Shown: one piece after another, positions 1 through 7,535 of the stretch
Position numbering within the stretch: position 1 is the stretch's first letter
How the letters are laid out: each line of letters opens with the position of its first letter
Assembly: GCF_015350995.1 (NCBI RefSeq)
Contig: NZ_JADKRW010000002.1
Span: 248,001-312,000, forward strand
Origin: Curtobacterium sp. VKM Ac-1393
GTDB taxonomy: Bacteria; Actinomycetota; Actinomycetes; Actinomycetales; Microbacteriaceae
DNA: 64,000 bases
Direction: 5' to 3'
Translations under genes and position numbers: made by a program
The notes under the pieces: generated by a model
What the model was told of the DNA's origin: nothing
Databases searched by the model: none
The model's input: the letters and a program-made list of their open reading frames with translations, nothing else

Positions 1-97
1 TGTGCTGGTGGTCATGTTCGTGCCCTCCGTCGACTCGGTTCCGCAGGCCGCAACCCTGACCGACGACGCGCCGGTGTCCCCGGGTGCACGTCGGCCG
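1..97. other. Left window edge, no gene recognised
   Basis: This is the stretch downstream of the alcohol dehydrogenase stop codon. I see no convincing coding sequence, hairpin or repeat in it. It may be the 3' trailer of the pnt-adh operon. Confidence 0.5.
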
Positions 98-1168
98 TCA
101 CGATGCCGGCCCGGTCGGTGTGACGAGGATCTTGACCGCGGTCTCACGGTGGTCGATCAACGCCTGGAATCCGTCCGGGACGAGTCGCTCGAGCGGGATC
201 TTCGCGGTGATGAACGGTGCGAGGTCGACCTTGCCCGTCCGGACCAGGTCGATGGTCGCGGGGTGGTCGTCTCGGTAGGCGATGGTGCCGCGCACGTCGA
301 GCTCCTTGAGGACGACCTTCTGGATGTCGATCGATGCGCGAGAGCTCCAGATCGACACGTTGACGATCACGCCGCCCGGGCGGACCACGTCGACGAGCTG
401 GTCGAGGACCACCTGGACGCTCGAGCACTCGAAACCGACGTCGGCTCCGCGGCCGTCCGTGAGCTCGAGAACCCGTGCACGGACGTCGTCGGTGGTCGGG
501 TCGAGGACGTGGTCGGCGACACCGGTGCTCGTGGCCATCGCGTTCCGAGCGGCACCGGGTTCGGAGACGATGACCGTCAGTCCCTCGGCGTGCAGCACGG
601 CTGCGAGGAGGAGTCCGATCGGTCCGGCTCCACCGACGAAGGCGGTGTCGCCGGACGTCGCACCGCTGCGGATCCAGGCGTGGTGGGCGACGGCGAGCGG
701 TTCGATGAGCGCGGCCTGGTCCAGCGGGATGTCACCGACCGGATGCACCCAGCGCTGATCGACGACGATGCGCTCGCTGAGCCCGCCGCCGCCTCCGGCG
801 AGCCCGATGAACCCCATGCTCGTGCACAGGTTGTACCGGCCGGCGACGCACTGCGGGCAGTGACCGCAGACGAAGTAGGGCTCGACGACCACGTGCTCGC
901 CGACGTGCAGGTCAGCGACGTCGTCACCGACCTGTGTGACGGTGCCGGAGAACTCGTGTCCCATCGTGACGGGTACCTGTTCGCGGGTCAGCGGGTGCGG
1001 GTGCCCGACGGGCGGGATGAAGATCGGTCCGTCGAGGAACTCGTGCAGGTCCGTACCGCAGATGCCGCACCAGGCGACGTCGATCGTCACCGCCCCGCGC
1101 CGGGGTTCGGGTTCTGCGATGTCGTCGATGCGGATGTCGTGCCGTCCGTGGAAACGTGCTGCCTTCAT
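98..1168 (-). CDS. Zinc-dependent medium-chain alcohol dehydrogenase, 2,3-butanediol dehydrogenase-like
   Basis: This 356-aa protein is an MDR-superfamily dehydrogenase, predicted to oxidise a secondary alcohol or polyol such as 2,3-butanediol with NAD(P) in the cytosol. Catalytic zinc ligands are visible as Cys37 in CGICGTDLHEF and His71-Glu72 in GHEF. The structural zinc site is Cys101, 104, 107 and 115 (CGHCPQCVAGRYNLC). A Rossmann glycine motif GGAGPIG follows near residue 180. The ATG start overlaps the stop of the truncated aldehyde dehydrogenase upstream as ATGA, so it is probably translationally coupled and is the last gene of the pnt operon. The family resembles BDH, threonine dehydrogenase and sorbitol dehydrogenase; the substrate cannot be read from the sequence. 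Confidence 0.85.
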   Translation of the reverse strand: MKAARFHGRHDIRIDDIAEPEPRRGAVTIDVAWCGICGTDLHEFLDGPIFIPPVGHPHPLTREQVPVTMGHEFSGTVTQVGDDVADLHVGEHVVVEPYFVCGHCPQCVAGRYNLCTSMGFIGLAGGGGGLSERIVVDQRWVHPVGDIPLDQAALIEPLAVAHHAWIRSGATSGDTAFVGGAGPIGLLLAAVLHAEGLTVIVSEPGAARNAMATSTGVADHVLDPTTDDVRARVLELTDGRGADVGFECSSVQVVLDQLVDVVRPGGVIVNVSIWSSRASIDIQKVVLKELDVRGTIAYRDDHPATIDLVRTGKVDLAPFITAKIPLERLVPDGFQALIDHRETAVKILVTPTGPAS

Positions 1169-1419
1169 CGGTTTGCTCTCTCGTCGGTTCGCGTCGGGAC
1201 GGTCGAGTGGGCGTACTCCGCGAACGGTTCGCCCGTCGCGGGCGCGAGGTCCTCGCGGTGGTCGCCGCCGATCTGCGGGAGCCAGGCTCCTCCGATGAAG
1301 TTCTCGTAGCGGGTCTTGAGCGGCACGATGCCGGCGCTCGTGCCGGGAGCCGCGTAGACGGTGGAGTGGTCGTGCGTCGTCGTCGTCGTGGTCGGCAGGT
1401 CGATGGTGCTGGTCATCAT
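1165..1419 (-). pseudogene. Truncated aldehyde dehydrogenase N-terminus
   Basis: An 84-aa reading frame whose residues about 36-70 (YENFIGGAWLPQIGG then DLAPATGEPFAEYAHST) match the N-terminal strand region of NAD-dependent aldehyde dehydrogenases such as acetaldehyde dehydrogenase, normally about 500 aa. Similarity ends at AHST. The tail VPTRTDERANR looks like translated intergenic leader of the next gene, and the frame stops as ATGA on the dehydrogenase start. The simplest reading is an internal deletion of about 430 codons, leaving a leader that couples translation of the alcohol dehydrogenase. No catalytic Cys or Glu remains, so it cannot be an active enzyme. Confidence 0.7.
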
Positions 1420-1447
1420 GTCGCTTCCTTCGTCGGTGTTCGAGGGG

Positions 1448-2875
1448 TCACGCGGTGACGTACTGCTTCACGGCGGCGGTGATCGCGGAGAGTCCTTGTT
1501 TCGCGTCGGCGAAGAACATGCCGGTCTTCGCCTCGGTGAACAGCTCGTTCGGGATGCCCGAGTAGCCGGGGCTCATGGACCGCTTGACGACGACGACGGC
1601 CTTGGCGCGGTCGACGTCGAGGATCGGCATGCCCGACACCGCGTTGCCGGGGCGACGGGCGGCGGGGTTGGTGACGTCGTTCGCGCCGACCACCAGTGCC
1701 ACGTCGCACGTCGCGAAGGCCGCGTTGGCCTGGTCGAGCTGCAGCATCTGCGAGTACGGGACGTTCGCCTCGGCGAGCAGGACGTTCATGTGCCCGGGCA
1801 TCCGGCCGGCGACGGGGTGGATCGCGTAGGTCACGGCGATCCCGTGGTCGGTGAGGAGTGTGGCCAGCTCGGCGATCTCGTGTTGCGCCTGCGCAGCGGC
1901 GAGGCCGTAGCCCGGGACGACCATCACGGTCCGTGCGTAGGCGAGCTGCAGTCCGACGTCGTCCGCCGTGACCTGACGGACTGCTGCGACGTCGGCGCCC
2001 TCACCTGCTGCTGCTGCCGTCGGCTCGTCGCCGGTTCCGAAGCCGCCGACGATGATGCTCAGCACGGATCGGTTCATCGCCGCGGCCATCTGCCGGGTCA
2101 GGATCGTCCCGGCTGCGCCGACGAGCGCGCCGGCGATGATCATCGCTTGGTTGTCGATCGCGAAGCCCGCGAACGCCACTGCGAGCCCGGTGAAGGCGTT
2201 CAACAACGAGACGACGACGGGAGCATCGGCACCGCCGATCGGCAAGACCATGAGCACCCCCAGCGCCGATGCCGCCACGAGCAACACGAGCACGGGGATC
2301 GGCGTGGCCGGGACGAGGACGACCAAGACCCCAGCGATCAGGGCTCCGGCGGCCACGACGGTGTTCACGACCCGCGCTCCGACCAGGCGGATCGGGGCCC
2401 CCGACACGATGCCCTGCAGCTTGCCCGCGGCGATCAGCGAGCCGGACAGCGTCACCCCGCCGATCAGGACGTCGAGGGCGATCGGGACCGTCGACGTCGG
2501 CGTGAGCTCGGTCGCGGTGCCGGTCCGGCGCAGGAAGTCCGTCAGTGCGACTGCGGCCGCCGCGCCGCCACCCACCGCGTTGAGGAGACTGACGAACTGC
2601 GGGACGTCCGTCATCTCGGTCGAGCGGGCACGGACCGCTCCGAACACCGATCCCACTGCGAGACCGACGGCGAGCGCGCTCCAACCCCAGATCTCGCCGG
2701 TTCCGGCGCTGATCGCGACGACCGCCGTCGCGACGATCGTCACCGCCATGCCGGCAGCTGACACCAGGTTCCCAGAACGAGCCGTGGACGGTGTGCGCAT
2801 CCGGTGCAGACCGGTCACGAAGAGGATGGCGGCGGCGAGGTACGCGCACCCGGCGACGAAACCGACGACGTTCAC
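1448..2875 (-). CDS. pntB: NAD(P) transhydrogenase subunit beta
   Basis: This 475-aa protein has the usual length of PntB. It has about eight or nine N-terminal membrane helices and a C-terminal NADP(H)-binding domain from about residue 300 (QLAYARTVMVVPGYGLAAAQ, then GANDVTNPAARR). With PntAa and PntAb it forms the membrane enzyme that moves hydride between NADH and NADP+ coupled to proton flow. The GTG start overlaps the pntAb stop as GTGA. It is the third gene of a tight operon, followed by the aldehyde dehydrogenase remnant and the alcohol dehydrogenase. The split three-gene form (alpha-1, alpha-2, beta) is the type known from many actinobacteria and Rhodospirillum. Confidence 0.95.
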   Translation of the reverse strand: MNVVGFVAGCAYLAAAILFVTGLHRMRTPSTARSGNLVSAAGMAVTIVATAVVAISAGTGEIWGWSALAVGLAVGSVFGAVRARSTEMTDVPQFVSLLNAVGGGAAAAVALTDFLRRTGTATELTPTSTVPIALDVLIGGVTLSGSLIAAGKLQGIVSGAPIRLVGARVVNTVVAAGALIAGVLVVLVPATPIPVLVLLVAASALGVLMVLPIGGADAPVVVSLLNAFTGLAVAFAGFAIDNQAMIIAGALVGAAGTILTRQMAAAMNRSVLSIIVGGFGTGDEPTAAAAGEGADVAAVRQVTADDVGLQLAYARTVMVVPGYGLAAAQAQHEIAELATLLTDHGIAVTYAIHPVAGRMPGHMNVLLAEANVPYSQMLQLDQANAAFATCDVALVVGANDVTNPAARRPGNAVSGMPILDVDRAKAVVVVKRSMSPGYSGIPNELFTEAKTGMFFADAKQGLSAITAAVKQYVTA

Positions 2876-3177
2876 GAGCCAGACCGGTTCGTCGTGTCGG
2901 GTCGGCGGAACATCTGCAGCATGCGGTCGGTCAGGACGTACCCGCCGACGACGTTCGCCGCCCCGAGCGCAGCGGCGATGCCCGAGAGCACGTAGCCGGT
3001 CGGGCTGTCCGCGGCGGCCGCGACCACGAACGCGCCGGCGACGACCGCGCCGTGGATCGCGTTCGCGCCCGACATCATCGGCGTGTGCAGGGTCGAGGGG
3101 ATCTTGCTGATCACCTCGAACCCGACGAGCAGGCTCAGGACGAAGATCGCGAGGTCGGAGAACAGGTCGGCGGTCAT
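2872..3177 (-). CDS. pntAb: NAD(P) transhydrogenase subunit alpha-2 (membrane part)
   Basis: This 101-aa protein carries three predicted membrane segments (LFSDLAIFVLSLLVGFEVIS; a central VVAGAFVVAAAA segment; VLSGIAAALGAANVVGGYVL). It includes the family-typical stretch KIPSTLHTPMMSGANAIHG at about residues 25-43. It corresponds to the C-terminal membrane part of the E. coli PntA chain, here encoded separately. The ATG start overlaps the pntAa stop and its own stop overlaps the pntB start, so the three subunits should be made together. Confidence 0.93.
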   Translation of the reverse strand: MTADLFSDLAIFVLSLLVGFEVISKIPSTLHTPMMSGANAIHGAVVAGAFVVAAAADSPTGYVLSGIAAALGAANVVGGYVLTDRMLQMFRRPDTTNRSGS

Positions 3178-4358
3178 GCGATCACCGTCGTCTCTGCGGT
3201 CCGTACGGCCTCGTTGACGACCGCGCCGTCACGGCACACCACCACGGCGCGCTGGACCTCGTCGCGCAGATCGATCGAGACGACACCGTCAGGACACACG
3301 AGCGACAGCAGAGCGTGCACGTTGCGTGCGTACATGTGGGACGACGAGGTCGCGAGTTCGGAGGAGAGGCTCCCGGCGCCGATGACGATGACGCCGGTGG
3401 CAGTGCGGGTGGTCGTCCCGTCCACGGTCCCGGCGACGTTGCCGCGGTGCGCCGTCGCTGCCAGGTCCACGCACACCGACCCGGGCTCGAGGGCGGCGAG
3501 GGTCGCGGCGGTCACCAGGAGTGGCGGCGTCCGGCCGGGGACCTTCGCGGTCGTGATGATGACGTCGAAGCGTGTGAGGTGGTCGGCGAGTTCGGCCTGT
3601 TGCGCGACGGATTCCTCGGCGGAGAGCGGGCGCGCGTAGCCGCCCGAACCCCCGCCGGCCGTGATGGACGACGTCAGGAAGGTGGCGCCGAGTGACTCGA
3701 CCTCGCCACGTGAAGCGGGCCGGACGTCGTACCCGGTCACCACGGCGCCGAGTCGTTTCGCCGTACCGATCGCCTGCAGTCCGGCCACTCCGGCCCCGAT
3801 GACCAGGACCCGCGCCGGCCGCGCCGTCCCCGAGGCGGTGATCATCATCGGGAAGTACCGCTCGAACGCGGCCGCCGCGACGATCGCTGCACGGTAGCCG
3901 GCGGTGCTGGCCTGTGAGCTGACGGCGTCCATCGCCTGCGCGCGGCTGAGGGTTCGCGGCAGGAGCTCGAATGACAGGACATCCACGTGGGCGTCGGCCA
4001 GTTGCCGCATGAGTTCCGGGTGTGCCAGGGGATCGACCAGGCCGATGAGGGTCTGCCCGGTTCGGAGCATCGCCGCGAGCAGGGAGTCCGGGGGCCGCAC
4101 GACGGCGATGACGTCTCCGCGCTGCAGCACCTCGTCCCGTGCCGTCACGGTCGCCCCTGCCGCGGTGTACTCGGCGTCGGTGCAGGACGCGGCCACCCCG
4201 GCATCGTGCTCGATGCAGACCTGGAAGCCCGCCGCGACGAGCAGTGCGCTCACCTCGGGGTCGAGCGCGACACGCTGCTCCCGGACCGCGGTCTCGCGCA
4301 GCACGCCGATCGTGATCGGATGCGGTCGAACAGGTGGTCCCTCGGTGCGATCGGTCAT
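3174..4358 (-). CDS. pntAa: NAD(P) transhydrogenase subunit alpha-1 (NAD-binding)
   Basis: A protein of about 394 aa of the alanine dehydrogenase/PntA family, binding NAD(H) in the cytosol and docking on PntAb/PntB. It begins with ITIGVLRETAVREQRVALDP. The Rossmann motif VLVIGAGVAGLQAIGTAKRLG lies near residue 170, and the QDQ-loop-like region has been replaced by SSQASTAGYRA. I placed the start at the ATG giving MTDRTEGPPV. A GTG 21 nt further upstream is also possible, and neither has a strong ribosome-binding site. It is the first gene of the pnt operon, transcribed divergently from the universal stress protein. The shared 186-nt region holds a DevR/DosR-like inverted repeat. Confidence 0.9.
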   Translation of the reverse strand: MTDRTEGPPVRPHPITIGVLRETAVREQRVALDPEVSALLVAAGFQVCIEHDAGVAASCTDAEYTAAGATVTARDEVLQRGDVIAVVRPPDSLLAAMLRTGQTLIGLVDPLAHPELMRQLADAHVDVLSFELLPRTLSRAQAMDAVSSQASTAGYRAAIVAAAAFERYFPMMITASGTARPARVLVIGAGVAGLQAIGTAKRLGAVVTGYDVRPASRGEVESLGATFLTSSITAGGGSGGYARPLSAEESVAQQAELADHLTRFDVIITTAKVPGRTPPLLVTAATLAALEPGSVCVDLAATAHRGNVAGTVDGTTTRTATGVIVIGAGSLSSELATSSSHMYARNVHALLSLVCPDGVVSIDLRDEVQRAVVVCRDGAVVNEAVRTAETTVIA

Positions 4359-4431
4359 GGATCGAGTGTCAGACCGCACCGCAACGCCCCACAGTGCCGA
4401 ACGTCCCTGCGCGCAACGCGTCCTCCGGCCA

Positions 4432-4452
4432 GACGGGCCGTTCGGCCCTGTC
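4432..4452. promoter_or_regulatory. DevR/DosR-like inverted repeat between pntAa and usp
   Basis: The core GGGCCGTTCGGCCC sits between the divergent pnt operon and the universal stress protein gene. The same element, differing at one base, occurs at 7452-7472. A 12-mer GCCGAACGTCCC lies upstream in both places (4396-4407 and 7429-7440). Actinobacterial DevR/DosR boxes are GGGAC/GGGCC-type palindromes and typically control usp genes. The assignment to that regulator is inference; no DevR gene is in the window. Confidence 0.5.
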
Positions 4453-4543
4453 GCGGCCGACGCCGTGCGTCGACGATCGTCCTGACCAGCGACGCCGGGT
4501 CCGTCCGGGGCCGTCGTCCCGGAGCGAGCAGGAGGAACCCGCC

Positions 4544-5368
4544 ATGACCAGCTACACCATCGGACTCGACGACACCAGCAGCGGTCGAGCTGCCTTCGAC
4601 TGGGTGAAGTCGCTCCCGCTCGATGATCGCGACGTGGTGAAGGTCGTCACCGTCACGGAGTTCTTCGGCGAGGCGTCGGGCTCGGCACGGCGGCGGCTCG
4701 TCGACGCCGCCGATGCACTGCGTCGGGAACACCCGGGGCTCAACGTCGCGGAGATCTCCGCGGACGGACCGACCGTGCAGCGGCTCATCGACGAGGCGCG
4801 CGGCGGAGACCTGCTCGTCATCGGCTCGCACCGGGACCGCATGCTGCGGTCCATGGCAACCGGATGGCTCCCTGAACGCATCGCCGTCGCGTCCACCGTG
4901 CCGACGGTCGTGGTGCCGGACGACTGGAACCGGTTCGACGGCGACGGCGACGTCGTGGTCGGCGTCGACACGATCGACGAGACGCACGCCGCCGTCGTCG
5001 GCGCCCGGTTCGCGGAGGTCTTCGGCCGATCGCTCCGACTCGTCTCGGCGCGTCCGATCCCGGTCGGCGCCGTGGTCGCCGGCGGGCGGATCGCCACGGC
5101 AGGCTTGGCCCAGATGCGCCCCCAGGACGCGGACCTGCTGGAAGCGGTGACGGAGCGGGTCCACACCCGCTACCCGGCCGTGCACGTCCGTGCGGAGGCC
5201 GTCGACGGCGACCCGATCGACGTCATCGCCGCCGCCGCGACCGATGCCCTCATCGTGTTCATCGGCCGCGAGCACCACACGGCCGCCGGCGGCGCCCTGT
5301 TCGGCTCGGTCGGCATGAACCTCATCCACGGGTCCCGCACGCCCGTGTGCGTCGTCCCGAGCGCGTGA
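4544..5368 (+). CDS. Tandem-domain universal stress protein
   Basis: This 274-aa protein has two UspA folds, at about residues 3-125 and 133-274. The first ends in LLVIGSHRDRML...GWLPERIAVASTVPTVVVP, the second in FIGREHHTAAGG...NLIHGSRTPVCVVPS. These resemble the ATP-binding glycine/serine loop and closing strand of UspA proteins. I chose the ATG because an AGGAGG lies 8 nt upstream; a longer frame to 4334 runs into the promoter region. It heads a likely operon with the BON and flippase-like genes (4-bp overlaps). Double-domain Usp proteins are classic DosR-regulon members in mycobacteria, which fits the inverted repeat in its promoter. Confidence 0.88.
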   Translation: MTSYTIGLDDTSSGRAAFDWVKSLPLDDRDVVKVVTVTEFFGEASGSARRRLVDAADALRREHPGLNVAEISADGPTVQRLIDEARGGDLLVIGSHRDRMLRSMATGWLPERIAVASTVPTVVVPDDWNRFDGDGDVVVGVDTIDETHAAVVGARFAEVFGRSLRLVSARPIPVGAVVAGGRIATAGLAQMRPQDADLLEAVTERVHTRYPAVHVRAEAVDGDPIDVIAAAATDALIVFIGREHHTAAGGALFGSVGMNLIHGSRTPVCVVPSA

Positions 5369-5838
5369 CCGCCGTGCGCCGACCCCTGCTCACCCCGCGC
5401 ACCGTCGACACCGTGACCGAACGATGGCGCGCCTCCGCCGCGCTCGACGCGACCGGCCTCGTCGCATCACTCCGGATCGACGAGGAACGCATCGTGCTCC
5501 GCGGGGACACCGGGTGCCACGCCGATCGGACCCTCGCACTCGAGATCGCGGAAGCGGTCGCTGGCCCTGGCGCTGTCCGGAGCGAGATCACGATCCGGCC
5601 CCTGCACGTCGGCGCTGACGACTCCGACGGCACGGTTGCGGCCCGCGCCGCCGCGGCGCTGGACGTGCTGCCGGGTGGCGGCGCGATCACGGTGACCGTC
5701 GTGGACCACGTCGCGACCCTTCATGGTGTGGTGCCCGACACCGCGACCCGCGTCGCGGGTCACGCGGCGGTGGCGCGGACGGAAGGCGTCCACTTCGTCG
5801 ACAACCGGCTGACGGTCGTCGAACGGGCCGCGCCGTGA
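5365..5838 (+). CDS. BON-domain protein
   Basis: A 157-aa soluble protein with two BON-like repeats. The second is clearer: ITVTVVDHVATLHGVVPDTATRVAGHA...VHFVDNRLTVVE, with the alternating hydrophobics and central GxV turn typical of BON domains. BON domains are known from OsmY-type stress proteins and are thought to contact membranes or ligands. No signal peptide is seen, so it is probably cytosolic. The GTG start overlaps the usp stop as GTGA. An alternative GTG is nine bases later. It belongs to the stress block and may share the DevR-like control of usp. Confidence 0.65.
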   Translation: MTAVRRPLLTPRTVDTVTERWRASAALDATGLVASLRIDEERIVLRGDTGCHADRTLALEIAEAVAGPGAVRSEITIRPLHVGADDSDGTVAARAAAALDVLPGGGAITVTVVDHVATLHGVVPDTATRVAGHAAVARTEGVHFVDNRLTVVERAAP

Positions 5839-6959
5839 CGGACGGGAGGCACGGGGCACGCCCGCCCCGTGCCTCCCGTCCGGCGGTCCGACGGCTGGTC
5901 TGGATCGTCGTCACGTTGGGCGCGCTCGGCTGGGCGGCCGCGCTGGCGGCACCGGAGGTGCCGACCGCACTGGCGACGGTCCGATCGCTGGGGACGGCGA
6001 CCCCGCTGCTCCTGGGCGCGGCGCTGCTGGCTGAGGCCGGTTCGCTGCTGGTGTACTCGCTGCTCACCCGAGCACTCCTCGCCCGGGATGCACCGCCGCT
6101 GCCCGTCGTCGTGGCGATCGACCTCACCGCCTTGGGATTGCGGAGCGTCGTCCCGGGCGGCGCTGCGGTGTCGGCCACCCTGCGGCTCCGCAGCTTCTCG
6201 CGATCCGGTGTCCCGCTCGCCCGGACCACCGCGATCGTGGTCGTCCAGGCGGTCCTCGTCGCGCTCGCGCTGTGCTCGGTGTTCGGCGTGGGGCTCGTGC
6301 TCTCCGCCGGGCGGTTCGCATCCGACGAGTGGGTCGTCGTCGCGGCGGTGGTGGTGATCGCCGTCATCACCGGGTCGGCCGTGCTCGTGTGGCTCTGCCT
6401 CCGACGGCTCGGGCGCTTCGAGCGAGCGGTGGTCCGGGCCACCGTGCCGTTGCGGCGGTGGTCGGACCGGTTCACCGAGACCCGCGTGACGGCGTTCGTG
6501 CACACGCTGGGACTCGGTGTCCGGATCCTCGTCGACGACCCGCGGTCCGCTGGCACCGCGTTCGCACTCGCCCTCGGCAACTGGGTCCTCGACGTCACCG
6601 CGTTCGGCCTCGTCTGCACGGCGGTGGGAGCGAGTCCCGGCCTGTCGGTCCTGCTCGTCGTCTACGGTCTCGGCAACCTGCTGGCGATGCTCCCGATCAC
6701 CCCTGGCGGGGTCGGGATCGTCGAGAGCGCCATGGTCTCCGCGCTCGTGCTGACCGGCACACCATCGGGCGCCGCACTCCTCGCGGTCGTCGGGTGGCGC
6801 GTGCTCGAGTACTGGCTCCCGATCCTCGCAGCCGGGGTCAGCTACCCGATCCTGCGCGTCGTGCTGCGCCGAGCGGAACGACGTCGGGCTGCGGGAAGGG
6901 TGCGCGTTCCGGTTCCAGCACCGTCCGGCCCAGGATCGCCTGGAGGTCGGCGAGCATGA
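5835..6959 (+). CDS. Flippase-like integral membrane protein (UPF0104 / YbhN-MprF type)
   Basis: A 374-aa polytopic protein with about eight membrane helices. It shows hallmarks of the lysylphosphatidylglycerol synthase transmembrane family: LTALGLRSVVPGGAAVSATLRLRSF near residue 100 and GLGNLLAMLPITPGGVGIVESAMV near residue 285. The family is thought to move lipids or lipid-linked substrates, but the substrate is unknown. The GTG start overlaps the BON stop as GTGA. Oddly, a 17-bp-arm hairpin of terminator type (5841-5880) sits inside the first 15 codons, so expression may be attenuated. The last 122 bp overlap the 3' end of the convergent DUF1003 gene. Confidence 0.8.
   Translation: MTDGRHGARPPRASRPAVRRLVWIVVTLGALGWAAALAAPEVPTALATVRSLGTATPLLLGAALLAEAGSLLVYSLLTRALLARDAPPLPVVVAIDLTALGLRSVVPGGAAVSATLRLRSFSRSGVPLARTTAIVVVQAVLVALALCSVFGVGLVLSAGRFASDEWVVVAAVVVIAVITGSAVLVWLCLRRLGRFERAVVRATVPLRRWSDRFTETRVTAFVHTLGLGVRILVDDPRSAGTAFALALGNWVLDVTAFGLVCTAVGASPGLSVLLVVYGLGNLLAMLPITPGGVGIVESAMVSALVLTGTPSGAALLAVVGWRVLEYWLPILAAGVSYPILRVVLRRAERRRAAGRVRVPVPAPSGPGSPGGRRA
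5841..5880 (+). terminator. Strong GC hairpin inside the start of the flippase-like gene
   Basis: Perfect 17-bp arms (5841-5857 and 5864-5880) with a 6-base loop. The arms contain GACGGGAGGCACGG. A sister hairpin with nearly the same arm is the terminator at 10034-10073, and both are followed by CGGCGGTC. There is no T-run, and the hairpin lies within the 5' coding region rather than after it. Confidence 0.6.
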
Positions 6960-7350
6960 GCAGCTGGCGGTGGTTGATCTCGAGCAGCGCCTCGATGTCC
7001 ACCTTCGCGGCCGCGTTCGTGTCGAAGTCGTGCTGAGCCAGCGCGGCAGCGATCCCGTCCTGCCGTTTCGCCGCGATCAGCAGGATCGCGCCCTGCAGGC
7101 CGGCGAGCATGCTGAGGAACAGGTTCAGCAGGATGAACGGGTAGGGATCCCATCGGCCGCCCGCTGTGTTGACGGCGGCCCAGACGACCATGAACGCGAC
7201 GAACCCGCCGACGAAGCCCCAACTGCCCATCTTGTTGCGCATGGCGTCAGCGGCCCGTTCACCACGGGTCAGGGACGAGTGGTGCCGCTGGTGCCAGGTC
7301 AGCCGGGGCTCGGAGCGGGCGCTCCGGCGCGGGGTTTCGGTGGTGTCCAT
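6838..7350 (-). CDS. DUF1003 membrane protein
   Basis: This 170-aa protein matches the DUF1003 family: GERAADAMRNKMGSWGFVGG, two membrane helices (FVAFMVVWAAVNTAGG and FILLNLFLSMLAGLQGAILLIA), then DFDTNAAAKVDIEALLEIN and a predicted C-terminal coiled coil. Function is unknown in the family. I start at the ATG preceded by GAGAGG about nine bases upstream. It is divergent from the PPOX gene across a 185-nt spacer carrying the second DevR/DosR-like repeat. Its 3' end overlaps the flippase-like gene by 122 bp tail to tail, which is unusually long. Confidence 0.85.
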   Translation of the reverse strand: MDTTETPRRSARSEPRLTWHQRHHSSLTRGERAADAMRNKMGSWGFVGGFVAFMVVWAAVNTAGGRWDPYPFILLNLFLSMLAGLQGAILLIAAKRQDGIAAALAQHDFDTNAAAKVDIEALLEINHRQLLMLADLQAILGRTVLEPERAPFPQPDVVPLGAARRAGSGS

Positions 7351-7451
7351 GCGCGATGCCTCTCGGGTGCGGTGCGGATCCTGACGGATCCGGCACCATC
7401 CCAGCCGACGGCGGTCGGCTCGGCCAGAGCCGAACGTCCCGGAACCGGACG

Positions 7452-7472
7452 GACGGGCCCTTCGGCCCTGTC
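7452..7472. promoter_or_regulatory. Second DevR/DosR-like inverted repeat, between DUF1003 and PPOX genes
   Basis: Core GGGCCCTTCGGCCC, identical to the repeat at 4432-4452 apart from one base and with the same flanks (GAC before, TGTC after). The associated 12-mer GCCGAACGTCCC lies 23 nt upstream here and 36 nt upstream at the first site. It is positioned to control both divergent genes. Confidence 0.5.
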
Positions 7473-7535
7473 CGCCGACAGCGAGTGGCCGGAGACTGAC
7501 GGCGGCCGACAAGGTCGAACCGACAGGAGGACACG

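Noticed and set aside
2..1309. 435-codon plus-strand frame at the window start
   Set aside because: Antisense to a clear zinc alcohol dehydrogenase; Arg/Val/Asp-rich with no motifs.
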